A stretch of 64,000 nt of DNA from an uncultured Clostridia bacterium (GTDB lineage Bacteria > Bacillota > Clostridia > Christensenellales > UBA1242). Shown piece by piece: positions 37,651 to 45,449 of the stretch (its first letter is position 1; each line of letters starts with the position of its first letter). The notes beneath the pieces are model-generated. The model searched no databases and had not been told where the DNA came from. It was given only the letters and a program-made list of their open reading frames with translations. The DNA lies in the NCBI GenBank assembly GCA_934754335.1, contig CAKVHY010000001.1, forward strand, positions 120,021 through 184,020, read 5' to 3'. The translations under genes were made by a program, and so were the position numbers.

Positions 37651-38970
37651 ATGAAATATGTTAGTGGTGGAGAATTGGCTTCTTATCTTATAGATGATCC
37701 AAAAAAATATTCGGAATATGTTAAAAAGAGAAATGAACTTAGAGAATATGTTGGTTCAATGATTGTTGGCAATACTAGGCCAACTATTAGTTCGCTTTGT
37801 TTTCAGGGTAATAGGCTTAGATACAATTTTAAGATTGTTGATGCTGGTTATAAAGACCCAAACATTGGTTTTTTAGCAAACTCGTTGCCTGTGGATAGAG
37901 TAAGAGCAATGTACTTCACAAATAGAGTTTATGAAACTTTTTTGGGAGACAAGTACTCTAATGCTGTAACAAGAAAGCAGTTTTTGAAAGAAGAAGGCAT
38001 GAAAAATGTTACAATCCCAAGTCTGCTTTCTCTTGAAACAAGTTATCATCTATATAATTATTACAAGCAGATTCAAAAAACAATAAGTTCTAATCAAAAT
38101 ATTCACTTCCGTACTCCTGAAGAATTGGATAGTTTCTTAAAAATTGAAAAAGCGAAGTATGTTTTAAATAAAGATATAAACTTCTATTTCACTCCAAGCA
38201 AAGATATAATTTTGGAAAACAAACCAGTTTTGCCGGGTTCAAAAGTTAAAAAGATTTACGAAGAAAGGTTGTGTGCTAGAAATCCCCGTTGCAAAACTTT
38301 GTTTGAACCTTATGCAAGAAATGGCTTAGAGTTACAAGAGTACTTGGTTTCAAGAATAAGGACGGTTAATCCTAGTGTTTCGGAAGAAGATATTAAAAAT
38401 ATTGAAACGAATTTAGAGAACGAGCGTTTGTTTTTCTGTAGAAATGCAAACTCAAGCGATGTGTCATCATTTTTGAAAGGAACGGTTAGCGATGTTCTTC
38501 AAAGAATGGACGAGAAAGAAGCGAAGTTTGCTATGGCAAGTACGCTAGAGAGAAAAAGCAAAAATACTGTGTATAATGTGGATGGTGAAACTACGTTGTA
38601 TGGTATATCAAACGATATGAAGACGTATTTATCAAGCAGATTTGAGGGTGTTATAAACTCTGCGATGGTTGAAGATTATATTAAGGGCTTGGAAGAAAGA
38701 CAGGGAATTATTAAACAACCGCATGAGAATTTAGTTCCATATAGATTTGCAACCAACTCAAATGCCGGCATGAAATCATCGAAAGAATGCAAAGGTCAAT
38801 TAGATATTTTTAGTACAAAAACAAAGATTGGCGATGGCTCAGATGGCGATAAGTTAGAATTGGTTCCTGATTTAAAAGAGGGTAGCACGGGCAGTTCAAA
38901 AGAAACGCTAAAAGATGAAAATGGAAATCCTATTATAATAGATAAAGATGGACAATGCAGATTGTTTTAG
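37651..38970 (+). CDS. Hypothetical protein, 439 aa
   Basis: Unknown soluble protein. The N-terminal ~330 residues look mixed alpha/beta with many charged residues. The C-terminal ~60 residues are Gly/Ser/Asp/Lys-rich and look disordered, ending in a hydrophobic IIIDKDGQCRLF. AAAGGTGAGG lies before the ATG. No signal peptide or membrane helix is seen. It lies alone between parB and rpmH. Confidence 0.65.
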   Translation: MKYVSGGELASYLIDDPKKYSEYVKKRNELREYVGSMIVGNTRPTISSLCFQGNRLRYNFKIVDAGYKDPNIGFLANSLPVDRVRAMYFTNRVYETFLGDKYSNAVTRKQFLKEEGMKNVTIPSLLSLETSYHLYNYYKQIQKTISSNQNIHFRTPEELDSFLKIEKAKYVLNKDINFYFTPSKDIILENKPVLPGSKVKKIYEERLCARNPRCKTLFEPYARNGLELQEYLVSRIRTVNPSVSEEDIKNIETNLENERLFFCRNANSSDVSSFLKGTVSDVLQRMDEKEAKFAMASTLERKSKNTVYNVDGETTLYGISNDMKTYLSSRFEGVINSAMVEDYIKGLEERQGIIKQPHENLVPYRFATNSNAGMKSSKECKGQLDIFSTKTKIGDGSDGDKLELVPDLKEGSTGSSKETLKDENGNPIIIDKDGQCRLF

Positions 38971-39102
38971 TGAAAAGCGGTTTTAGTTTTGAAGAAAGAT
39001 TAGAAATGGCTCATTAAAAACCCAGTTAACTTGTAAAAATTTAAAATAAAAAGCGAAATTTCACAAACGTTTTTAAAAATTTTATAATTTTTGATTTTAT
39101 TA

Positions 39103-39132
39103 TTGACAACGAAGGTGTTTATAATATATAAT
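39103..39132 (+). promoter_or_regulatory. rpmH promoter
   Basis: TTGACA (39103-39108), 18-bp spacer, TATAAT (39127-39132). A second TATAAT at 39120 has too short a spacer. Confidence 0.75.
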
Positions 39133-39218
39133 AACTATTGCAGTAATTATTATCTTAAATTATGAAATGAAGAAATTTAAGATTACAGCGAATTTTGTTA
39201 AAAGGACAGAGTACGATT

Positions 39219-39353
39219 ATGAAAAGAACATATCAACCTAAGAAGAAACAAAGAAGTAAGGTCCATGGTTTCCGTCAAAGAATGAAAACAACTGGTGGAA
39301 GAAATGTTATTAAAAGACGTAGAAACAGAGGCAGAAAGAAATTATCAGCATAA
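39219..39353 (+). CDS. rpmH: 50S ribosomal protein L34
   Basis: A 44-residue, very basic protein of the large ribosomal subunit. The sequence starts [11 protein letters not shown], contains HGFRQRMKT and ends GRKKLSA, all diagnostic of L34. AAAGGAC lies before the ATG. It is the first gene of the classical rpmH-rnpA-yidD-yidC-khpB cluster. Confidence 0.98.
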   Translation: MKRTYQPKKKQRSKVHGFRQRMKTTGGRNVIKRRRNRGRKKLSA

Positions 39354-39374
39354 AAGGTGATAGAAAAATAAAAT

Positions 39375-39410
39375 AGTGCTTTGCAATAAAAGCACTTATT
39401 TTTAATTTTT
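39375..39410 (+). terminator. Attenuator-like hairpin between rpmH and rnpA
   Basis: AGTGCTTT (39375-39382) / AAAGCACT (39389-39396) followed by TATTTTTAATTTTT. It ends directly ahead of the rnpA ribosome site. It would let rpmH be transcribed much more than rnpA, as is known for this gene pair. Confidence 0.7.
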
Positions 39411-39420
39411 GGAGATTGAA

Positions 39421-39765
39421 TTGTTAAAAACTGAGTACAGGCTAAAAAAGCGTAAGGAATTTAATTACATATATAGAAAAGGCGAAAGTTTTTCAAGCAA
39501 GTATCTAACTTTGTTTGTTAGCCACACTCCTAAAAGAGTGAAGAAAATTGGCTTTTCTGTTAGTAAGAAAATTGGCAAGGCTTATGTTAGAAATAAGTTG
39601 AAACGTCAAATGCGAGCAATTCTAAACCAGTTAATTGAAAATATTGATGATAATTATGCTTATGTGTTTATGGCAAAAATTGGATTGCAAGAACTAACCT
39701 TTGATAATATTAAAGAAAACATATTGTTTGTTTTGAAAAAGTCGGGAAAGATTAAAGAAAATTAA
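39421..39765 (+). CDS. rnpA: Ribonuclease P protein component
   Basis: Protein subunit that assists RNase P RNA in maturing tRNA 5' ends. The TTG at 39421 is chosen as start: GGAG lies 6 nt before it and the product then begins MLKTEYRLKKRKEF, the usual RnpA N-terminus. A TTG at 39409 overlaps the ribosome site. The RNA-binding motif KKIGKAYVRNKLKRQMR is the family RNR signature. 114 residues is the normal length. Confidence 0.95.
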   Translation: MLKTEYRLKKRKEFNYIYRKGESFSSKYLTLFVSHTPKRVKKIGFSVSKKIGKAYVRNKLKRQMRAILNQLIENIDDNYAYVFMAKIGLQELTFDNIKENILFVLKKSGKIKEN

Positions 39766-39766
39766 G

Positions 39767-40042
39767 ATGAGAGCGGTTTGGAAAGTTATAACGTTTCCGA
39801 TTAGAGCAATAGCAGATCTTCTAATTGGATTATATAAATTTTGTATTTCACCGTTTTTCCCAAAAACTTGTATTTATTATCCCACTTGTTCAAAATATAT
39901 GTTTTTGGCGATTAAGGAATATGGAGTAATAAAAGGAATATCCTTGGGCGTTAAAAGATTATTAAGGTGCAATCCAAAGCATAAAGGTGGAGAAGACTAT
40001 TTACCCTTGAATTTAAAAGGAGATAAAAAATGGATTTTCTAG
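39767..40042 (+). CDS. yidD: Membrane protein insertion efficiency factor YidD
   Basis: Small (91 aa) membrane-associated factor that helps YidC insert membrane proteins. An amphipathic N-terminus (LLIGLYKFCISPFF) is followed by the family Cys/Tyr motif YYPTCSKYM and RCNPKHKGGEDYLP. It begins 1 nt after the rnpA stop and overlaps yidC by 13 bp, so translation is coupled through the operon. Confidence 0.95.
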   Translation: MRAVWKVITFPIRAIADLLIGLYKFCISPFFPKTCIYYPTCSKYMFLAIKEYGVIKGISLGVKRLLRCNPKHKGGEDYLPLNLKGDKKWIF

Positions 40043-41115
40043 CGGAGATCGTAAAGCCTACAGGGCTTTGGGCTAAGATAATTTTTGGCATGGAAAGTAG
40101 TGTTGGAAATTATATCTTAGCGATTATTATCGTAACCATTTTGGTTAAACTTGTGCTTGTGCCATTCGATTTTGTTAATAGGCTTATTACAAAAAAGAAT
40201 ACAAGAAAGCAAGCAGTGCTTCAACCAGCACTTGAAAAAATTAAAAAACAATATGCATCAAACCCTCAAATGCAAAACCAAAAAACCATGGAACTATATA
40301 AAAGAGAGAATTATAGCGTGGTGGGAACTTGCGTTGGAATGCTAGTTTATATGGTGCTAACAATTGTAATATTCATTACGCTATTGGGTGCAATGAACAA
40401 TATTGCAGCATATAAAATGAGTCAAGAATATGATGCTATGAGAAATGTTTATGAGCAAACCTACACTTTAAATATGAGCAACGAAACAGCAGAAGGCAAT
40501 CCTGAAGCGCATGAAAATGCCACGAAAGAAGCCGAAAAAGCAGTTGTGGAAACTTATGCAGATATAAAGAATGGTTTCTTATGGATTAAGAGTATTTGGC
40601 GTCCGGATTCATGGGCGAGCAGTGTGCTATCTTGGAAGGACTATTATTCTTCAACTAAAAGAGTATTGAGCGAACCTTTAACTGATGAGCAAATTGAAAT
40701 TGAAAAAGCCGAATATGAAAAGGTTGTAACAAAATCTTTTGAGCATGATACTGATGGTCAGTATAGTAAATGGAACGGAATGCTTATTTTGCCAATTCTT
40801 TCAATTGTTTTAACTTATGGTTCAATGAAAGTTACATCTTTAATTACAAAACTTAAAGCCAAGAAAAGAGGTCAACAAATTGTTGCTGGTCCAGAGGCTG
40901 GAAAAGGAATGCAATTTATTATGCCTATCATGATGGGTGTGTTTACATTGCTTTATAACGCAGCGTTCGGCTTATATATCGTTGCAGGCGCAGTGGTTAG
41001 TTTTGTAACGAGTCCTATTATTAATACAATAGTTGATTCTATTGATTATAAACAACAATTAAAAGAAGAAGATAAAAAGACTGTTTCTTATAGCAGAAAT
41101 AGACGTAGGGGTTAA
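40030..41115 (+). CDS. yidC: Membrane protein insertase YidC/Oxa1 family
   Basis: Inserts membrane proteins alone or with SecYEG. The protein (361 residues) has a first helix near residues 25-45 with the following cytoplasmic basic stretch, a large loop in the middle (about 130-235) rich in Glu/Lys, and later helices around LPILSIVLTYG and FIMPIMMGVFTLLYNAAFGLY. GGAG lies 7 nt before the ATG. The loop is longer than in Bacillus SpoIIIJ and lacks a lipobox. Confidence 0.93.
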   Translation: MDFLAEIVKPTGLWAKIIFGMESSVGNYILAIIIVTILVKLVLVPFDFVNRLITKKNTRKQAVLQPALEKIKKQYASNPQMQNQKTMELYKRENYSVVGTCVGMLVYMVLTIVIFITLLGAMNNIAAYKMSQEYDAMRNVYEQTYTLNMSNETAEGNPEAHENATKEAEKAVVETYADIKNGFLWIKSIWRPDSWASSVLSWKDYYSSTKRVLSEPLTDEQIEIEKAEYEKVVTKSFEHDTDGQYSKWNGMLILPILSIVLTYGSMKVTSLITKLKAKKRGQQIVAGPEAGKGMQFIMPIMMGVFTLLYNAAFGLYIVAGAVVSFVTSPIINTIVDSIDYKQQLKEEDKKTVSYSRNRRRG

Positions 41116-41117
41116 AT

Positions 41118-41849
41118 ATGAGAACTATTGAAGTTAGTGCGAAAACTGTTGATTTAGCAATCGAGAAAGGTTTGCAGATGTTGGAAGCAACTAGGGAACA
41201 GGTGAAAATCAATGTTCTTGAAAAAGAAACAATGCTAAAGAAAGCAAAGATTGAGATTGTTTTATATGAAACAGAAGAAGAAAAGGCGGAAGCATTGAAA
41301 AATGCAAAGAGCGAAAAGAATGCAATCGAACAAATAAAGCATGCAAAAGCAGATATGAGCGATTGCGAAGAACGATTTGAACTTAACGAAACTGAAGAAA
41401 AGATTTATAATAGATTGAAAGAATTTTTTGAAGGTTTGATTAAGATCTTAAATGTTGAAGGCAAGATTAGTTATAAGATTCTGAATGACACAATGTATAT
41501 TAAGGTTGATGGCGAGCAGTTGGGCGTTTTGATTGGTCATCATGGCGACACTTTGGAAGCCACTCAAACATTAGTTAATTCAATTGTAAAAAATGAGTTC
41601 GAGCATTATAAGAAAAAGGTTTTCGTTGATATTGAAAACTATAGAGAAAAAAGAATTTCGGCATTGGAAAACTTGGCAAAGAGAATGGCAACTAAAGTCG
41701 TGCAAGTTAAAAAGAGCCTAAAGTTTGAACCAATGAGTAGTTTTGAAAGAAGAATCATTCATACAAGCCTTGCCGGAATTGAAAATATTTCCACTCATAG
41801 TGAAGGTGAAGAACCAAATAGATATTTAGTTATTGATTACATTAAATAA
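41118..41849 (+). CDS. khpB: RNA-binding protein KhpB (Jag)
   Basis: Jag_N domain at about 1-50 (EVSAKTVDLAIEKGL), a charged linker, a KH domain with the LIGHHGDTLEATQ loop, and an R3H domain with RRIIHTSLAG near the end. KhpB binds RNA with KhpA and affects cell division and elongation in Gram-positive bacteria. It starts 2 nt after yidC and is followed by a terminator, so it closes this operon. Confidence 0.95.
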   Translation: MRTIEVSAKTVDLAIEKGLQMLEATREQVKINVLEKETMLKKAKIEIVLYETEEEKAEALKNAKSEKNAIEQIKHAKADMSDCEERFELNETEEKIYNRLKEFFEGLIKILNVEGKISYKILNDTMYIKVDGEQLGVLIGHHGDTLEATQTLVNSIVKNEFEHYKKKVFVDIENYREKRISALENLAKRMATKVVQVKKSLKFEPMSSFERRIIHTSLAGIENISTHSEGEEPNRYLVIDYIK

Positions 41850-41880
41850 AGAAAGGGATTAGCCCTTTCTTTTTTGTTTT
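41848..41880 (+). terminator. Terminator of the rpmH-khpB operon
   Basis: AAAGAAAGGG / CCCTTTCTTT stem with loop ATTAG, then T-rich sequence. The stop codon lies at its foot. Confidence 0.8.
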
Positions 41881-41996
41881 TTTAGTTAAGCCTAAAAGGT
41901 TGGGTTGTTTTGATTTGCTTAACATGAATTCATAAAAAGACACAAGTGAGAGCAAAGAATCTTTAGTAAAAGATGACGGTGGAATGGATATGCTGT

Positions 41997-42809
41997 TTAA
42001 AATAAATGGAAAAATCCTTTGTTTAAAACTAAAAATAAAGATAACAAAACCAAATAAAAAGCAAACCACGTAAGTTTTTGTTTTTTAACAAGTTTTAGCA
42101 TTAACTTTATAGATAATATTCCAACCACAAATGCGGTTATAAATCCAATGCTAAGTTCTAACCAATTAAAGTACATTGGGCTAGGCTCTTTAATAAATTT
42201 ATATAATTCATAAACAAGCGATGCAAATACGATTGGAAGGCTCATTAAAAATGAGTAGTTTGCAACGCTTGTTTTTTCTCCACCTAGAAATAAACCTGTG
42301 GCCATTGTGCTTCCGCTTCGGCTGATTCCGGGAAAACATGCAAGACCTTGCATAATACCCATGCCGATCGCTTGCTTATATCCTAAATTGACAGCGGTCA
42401 AAGAGTTTTTGTAATCATAAGTGGCGTTTTTTGACAATAACTTTAAGTTCTCGCCGATTACTAGCAATATGGCAGTTATTAAAAAGCATGTGATTAAACT
42501 ATTTCCTGCAAACGATTTTTCCACCACGGGAAGCAAAAATATTACAATAACTAAAGAGCAAAGAGTGGAAACTATTAGCATATATGTCGTTTTGCAAAAA
42601 GGGTGTTTTAGTAAGGCAAGAAGTTCTTTTCTATAATAAACCACAATAGATAGAAGCGTTGCCAAGTGAAGAATAACGCTTAAAAAAATTGTGTTTTCTT
42701 GAATATTAAATATTTGATAGAATAGCACTAAGTGTCCGCTTGAACTTATAGGCAAAAATTCAGTTGCTCCTTGGACGATGCTTAAAATAATCATTATTAA
42801 AGTTTTCAT
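41997..42809 (-). CDS. uppP: Undecaprenyl-diphosphatase UppP (BacA)
   Basis: Integral membrane phosphatase that recycles the C55 lipid carrier for peptidoglycan synthesis and gives bacitracin tolerance. Motif 1 is VQGATEFLPISSSGH and motif 2 is PGISRSGSTMATG. About eight hydrophobic segments fill the 270 residues. No SD is visible ahead of the ATG, and TAAAAT lies 6 nt upstream on the minus strand, so a leaderless message is possible. It is convergent with khpB and divergent from ychF. Confidence 0.96.
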   Translation of the reverse strand: MKTLIMIILSIVQGATEFLPISSSGHLVLFYQIFNIQENTIFLSVILHLATLLSIVVYYRKELLALLKHPFCKTTYMLIVSTLCSLVIVIFLLPVVEKSFAGNSLITCFLITAILLVIGENLKLLSKNATYDYKNSLTAVNLGYKQAIGMGIMQGLACFPGISRSGSTMATGLFLGGEKTSVANYSFLMSLPIVFASLVYELYKFIKEPSPMYFNWLELSIGFITAFVVGILSIKLMLKLVKKQKLTWFAFYLVLLSLFLVLNKGFFHLF

Positions 42810-42851
42810 ACTATTATTTTATTTAATTGTTTTAGTATTAATTCAAAAGAA

Positions 42852-42880
42852 TTGAAAAAACTTTATCTATGTGTTATACT
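42852..42880 (+). promoter_or_regulatory. ychF promoter
   Basis: TTGAAA (42852-42857), 17-bp spacer, TATACT (42875-42880). A similar word (ACTTTATTTGTATGTTATACT-like) precedes the gene at 44087. Confidence 0.65.
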
Positions 42881-42916
42881 TAATGCATAAAAAATATACA
42901 ATCGAGGGAATAGCAA

Positions 42917-44014
42917 ATGAAAGTTGGAATAGTAGGACTTCCTAATGTTGGGAAAAGTACTTTATTTAATGCAATTACAAAAAAGAAAATACCAAGCGAG
43001 AATTATCCATTTTGTACAATCGAGCCCAATGTGGCAATAGTGAATGTGCCAGATGAAAGATTAAATGTTTTGGGTGAAATGTATAAAACTAATAAGATAA
43101 CTCCAGCAATTTTAGAAGTGGTGGATATTGCGGGTTTGGTTAAAGGAGCAAGCAAAGGCGAAGGTCTTGGCAATAAATTCTTAAGCCATATTAGAGAAGT
43201 GGACGCAATCATTCACGTGGTTCGTTGTTTTGAAAATGGAAACATTATTCACGTTGGTGGTGCTGTAAATCCCATTCAAGATATTGAAGATATTAATTTA
43301 GAGTTAATTTTGGCGGACTTGGAAACTGTAACTAAACGTTTAGAAAAAAGCGAAAAGGCTTATAGGAATGGCGATAAAAAACTAATTGAAGAAGTGGATT
43401 TGTTGAGAAAACTTAAAGAAGTTTTGGAAAACGAAAAGCCTGCAAGAAGTTATCCTGCAAACGCCGAAGAAAAAGAACTTATTAAATCTTTCTTCTTAAT
43501 TACAAGTAAGCCAGTTATTTATTGTGCAAATATTTCTGAAGATAATTTCACAAATCATCAAGGCTTGGCTGAAAATGTGGATGCTGTGAAAAACTTGGCA
43601 AAGAAAGAAGGCGCTGAAGTGGTGGTTCTTTGTGCCAAAATGGAAGAAGAGTTGGCAACTCTAGAACCTGACGAACTTGAAATGTTTAAAGAAGAATTGG
43701 GGATTGAAAGTTTTGGGCTAGACAAACTTATCGTGGCTGGTTACAAACTTTTGGGGCTTATTAGTTATCTAACTGCAGGTGTTCAGGAAGTTAGGGCTTG
43801 GACTATTACTAATGGAACAAAAGCACCTCAAGCCGCAGGTAAGATTCACACAGATTTTGAACGTGGGTTTATTAAAGCAGAAGTTGTTTCTTATGAAGAC
43901 CTTGTGGAGTGTGGTTCTATGACTGTGGCGAAAGAACGTGGGCTTGTTCGAATGGAAGGTAAGGACTACGTGATGAAAGATGGTGACGTTGTGCTATTTA
44001 GATTTAATGTTTAA
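42917..44014 (+). CDS. ychF: Redox-regulated ATPase YchF (OLA1 family)
   Basis: Obg-related P-loop NTPase that binds ATP and ribosomes. G1 is GLPNVGKSTLFN at the N-terminus, G3 is VVDIAGLVKGASKGEGLGN, the G4 position has the family's non-standard sequence, and the C-terminal TGS domain is seen around GKIHTDFERGFIKAEVV. At 365 residues it is full length. GAGGG lies before the ATG. Confidence 0.97.
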   Translation: MKVGIVGLPNVGKSTLFNAITKKKIPSENYPFCTIEPNVAIVNVPDERLNVLGEMYKTNKITPAILEVVDIAGLVKGASKGEGLGNKFLSHIREVDAIIHVVRCFENGNIIHVGGAVNPIQDIEDINLELILADLETVTKRLEKSEKAYRNGDKKLIEEVDLLRKLKEVLENEKPARSYPANAEEKELIKSFFLITSKPVIYCANISEDNFTNHQGLAENVDAVKNLAKKEGAEVVVLCAKMEEELATLEPDELEMFKEELGIESFGLDKLIVAGYKLLGLISYLTAGVQEVRAWTITNGTKAPQAAGKIHTDFERGFIKAEVVSYEDLVECGSMTVAKERGLVRMEGKDYVMKDGDVVLFRFNV

Positions 44015-44086
44015 TCTAAAATTGCATTAAAACATTTTTCAAAAACTTTATTTGTATGTTATACTAAATCTATAGAAGGAGATATT

Positions 44087-44491
44087 ATGGAGAATATTAA
44101 ATTTGAAGTTCCAAACGATATAAATGTTGTTATCTCAACAAAAGAAAAAGGTGTGCTACTAGATGAAAATTGTTGCACAGTTATAAATATCATGCTTACA
44201 AACGATGGCAAAATCGCCACAAGTTTCTTGGGTACACATAATCCTTTTATTGTAACCCAACTAGAAAAAGCACAAAAAGAATACTTTAAAGTTTTGAAGA
44301 AAACTTTGAAAAAGGATTATAAAGAGTACGCTCAAGATCCTAATTTCAATGCTGAAGAAAATGAGTTTGAAGATGTGGAGTATCATGACCACGAATGTTC
44401 TTGCGGTTGCCATGACCATCATGAGCATGACCACGAAACTTGCGGTTGTGACGAGCATAAGAAAGAAAAGGCAGAAAAGAAAAAGAAATAA
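44087..44491 (+). CDS. Small protein with a His/Cys/Asp-rich tail, 134 aa
   Basis: The first ~95 residues form an unknown small domain. The last ~40 residues are extremely rich in His, Cys, Asp and Glu (HDHECSCGCHDHHEHDH, then CGCDEHKK), followed by a Lys run. Such tails bind Zn, Ni or Co ions in storage or chaperone proteins; the function here is inference. AGAAGGAG precedes the ATG. It is placed after ychF with its own -10-like TATACT. Confidence 0.65.
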   Translation: MENIKFEVPNDINVVISTKEKGVLLDENCCTVINIMLTNDGKIATSFLGTHNPFIVTQLEKAQKEYFKVLKKTLKKDYKEYAQDPNFNAEENEFEDVEYHDHECSCGCHDHHEHDHETCGCDEHKKEKAEKKKK

Positions 44492-44536
44492 TTACTTTAT
44501 TACCTTGCAAAAATTAATTGTTTAAGGAGAACGTGA

Positions 44537-45190
44537 TTGGAAAAAGAAAGTAAAGTGGCTGTTGCGGAAGTGGAAGTTGAAAAAGCACAAACTGAAGTAA
44601 AAACAGAGAAAAAGGTTGAGGCAAAAAGCAAAAAACAAAAAGAAAGTTCTAGTTTGAATTTGGATAAGCCAATAGAAGTGGACACAGCCGAAGTTAATAA
44701 AACGGAAGAAAATGCTGACCCAAGAGGAAAAGTGGCGCAGTTCTTAAATTTGAAAAAGCCTGAAAAAAAGGAATTAACTGAAGATATTAAGAAGAATAGG
44801 AAGTGGGCTTGGACTGCATATATTTTGTTCTTCATTCCTTTGCTTATTAATAAGAAAAGCAATTATCTAAGGTTGCACTCGAATGAAGGCTTGGATTGTA
44901 ATATTATTGATTTGGCTGGTATTATTTTAATGCTTATTGGCAAACTTGCAAAAGGTGCTAGTATCGTAGCAAAATCTTTGCTTATGGCAAGTTTTTTCCT
45001 TGGACTTGGAATGATTGCTCTAACCACAATCACTAAAATTGTTATGATTATCTGTTCTGCAAAAGGTCATACTCATCAAACTCCTTGGCTTTGGACTTGG
45101 AGAATGATTAAGGATTATGATCCAAATAAAGATAAAAAGTTGCTAAAAGAGAAAGCGAAAGCAGAAGAAAAACCTGAAGAAGTTAAATAA
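44537..45190 (+). CDS. Membrane protein, DUF4870-like, 217 aa
   Basis: The start is a TTG 7 nt after AAGGAG. A charged Glu/Lys-rich N-terminal ~85 residues look disordered. They are followed by about three hydrophobic segments (WTAYILFFIPLLI, IIDLAGIILMLIG, LLMASFFLGLGMIALTTI), with the LRLHSNEGLDCNI stretch that resembles the FHANQGL motif of DUF4870/Tic20-like proteins. A Lys/Glu tail ends it. The function is unknown. It follows the metal-tail gene after 45 bp and may share its transcript. Confidence 0.65.
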   Translation: MEKESKVAVAEVEVEKAQTEVKTEKKVEAKSKKQKESSSLNLDKPIEVDTAEVNKTEENADPRGKVAQFLNLKKPEKKELTEDIKKNRKWAWTAYILFFIPLLINKKSNYLRLHSNEGLDCNIIDLAGIILMLIGKLAKGASIVAKSLLMASFFLGLGMIALTTITKIVMIICSAKGHTHQTPWLWTWRMIKDYDPNKDKKLLKEKAKAEEKPEEVK

Positions 45191-45195
45191 AAAGA

Positions 45196-45270
45196 AAAGA
45201 ATACATTTAATATAACCTTATTTTGCACCATCAAAATGAGAAGTTATATTGTTTTGTATTCTTTTTTTAG
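45196..45270 (+). terminator. Long hairpin terminator upstream of the CRISPR locus
   Basis: A nearly continuous stem of about 28-30 bp runs from AAAGAATACA (45196-45205) through CTTATTTTG (45217-45225) to CAAAATGAG (45232-45240) and TGTATTCTTT (45255-45264), then T. It is longer than usual for an intrinsic terminator. Confidence 0.75.
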
Positions 45271-45310
45271 TTTTTTAATAATTATGTTAAAATATTGGTA
45301 GAAAATGGAA

Positions 45311-45406
45311 ATAAAAAAGCGAACAATTTCTTGCTCGCTTCCCGTGTTTAAGATAAACACGAACAAATTTAGAATACATTTATTTGAACTCGTTATGTTA
45401 TTCTAT
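45311..45406 (-). ncRNA. tracrRNA, antisense to cas9 direction
   Basis: Read on the minus strand, the RNA would start near 45406. It opens with an anti-repeat whose 17 nt ATATAGAATAACATAAC match the reverse complement of the CRISPR repeat exactly, then has a bulge (GAGT against the repeat's own ACTC) and a lower stem (TCAAAT). A hairpin CGTGTTTA/TAAACACG and a terminator GCGAGCAA/TTGTTCGC with a T run (down to about 45311) follow. This is the layout of type II tracrRNAs. A clear GC nexus hairpin between anti-repeat and first 3' hairpin is not obvious. Confidence 0.9.
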
Positions 45407-45412
45407 ATTTGG

Positions 45413-45442
45413 AGTATATCACAAAAGCAAAAGGAGTGTCAA
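45413..45442 (-). promoter_or_regulatory. tracrRNA promoter
   Basis: On the minus strand: TTGACA (45442-45437), 18-bp spacer, TATACT (45418-45413). The -35 box lies immediately next to the cas9 ribosome site AAGGAG (45431-45436 on plus), inside which part of the spacer falls. Confidence 0.88.
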
Positions 45443-45449
45443 CAAAATT

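Noticed and set aside
45384..45449. Upstream extension of the cas9 reading frame (and another frame at 45305-45520)
   Set aside because: These frames run through the tracrRNA gene and its promoter. The ribosome site and the family N-terminus place the cas9 start at 45450.
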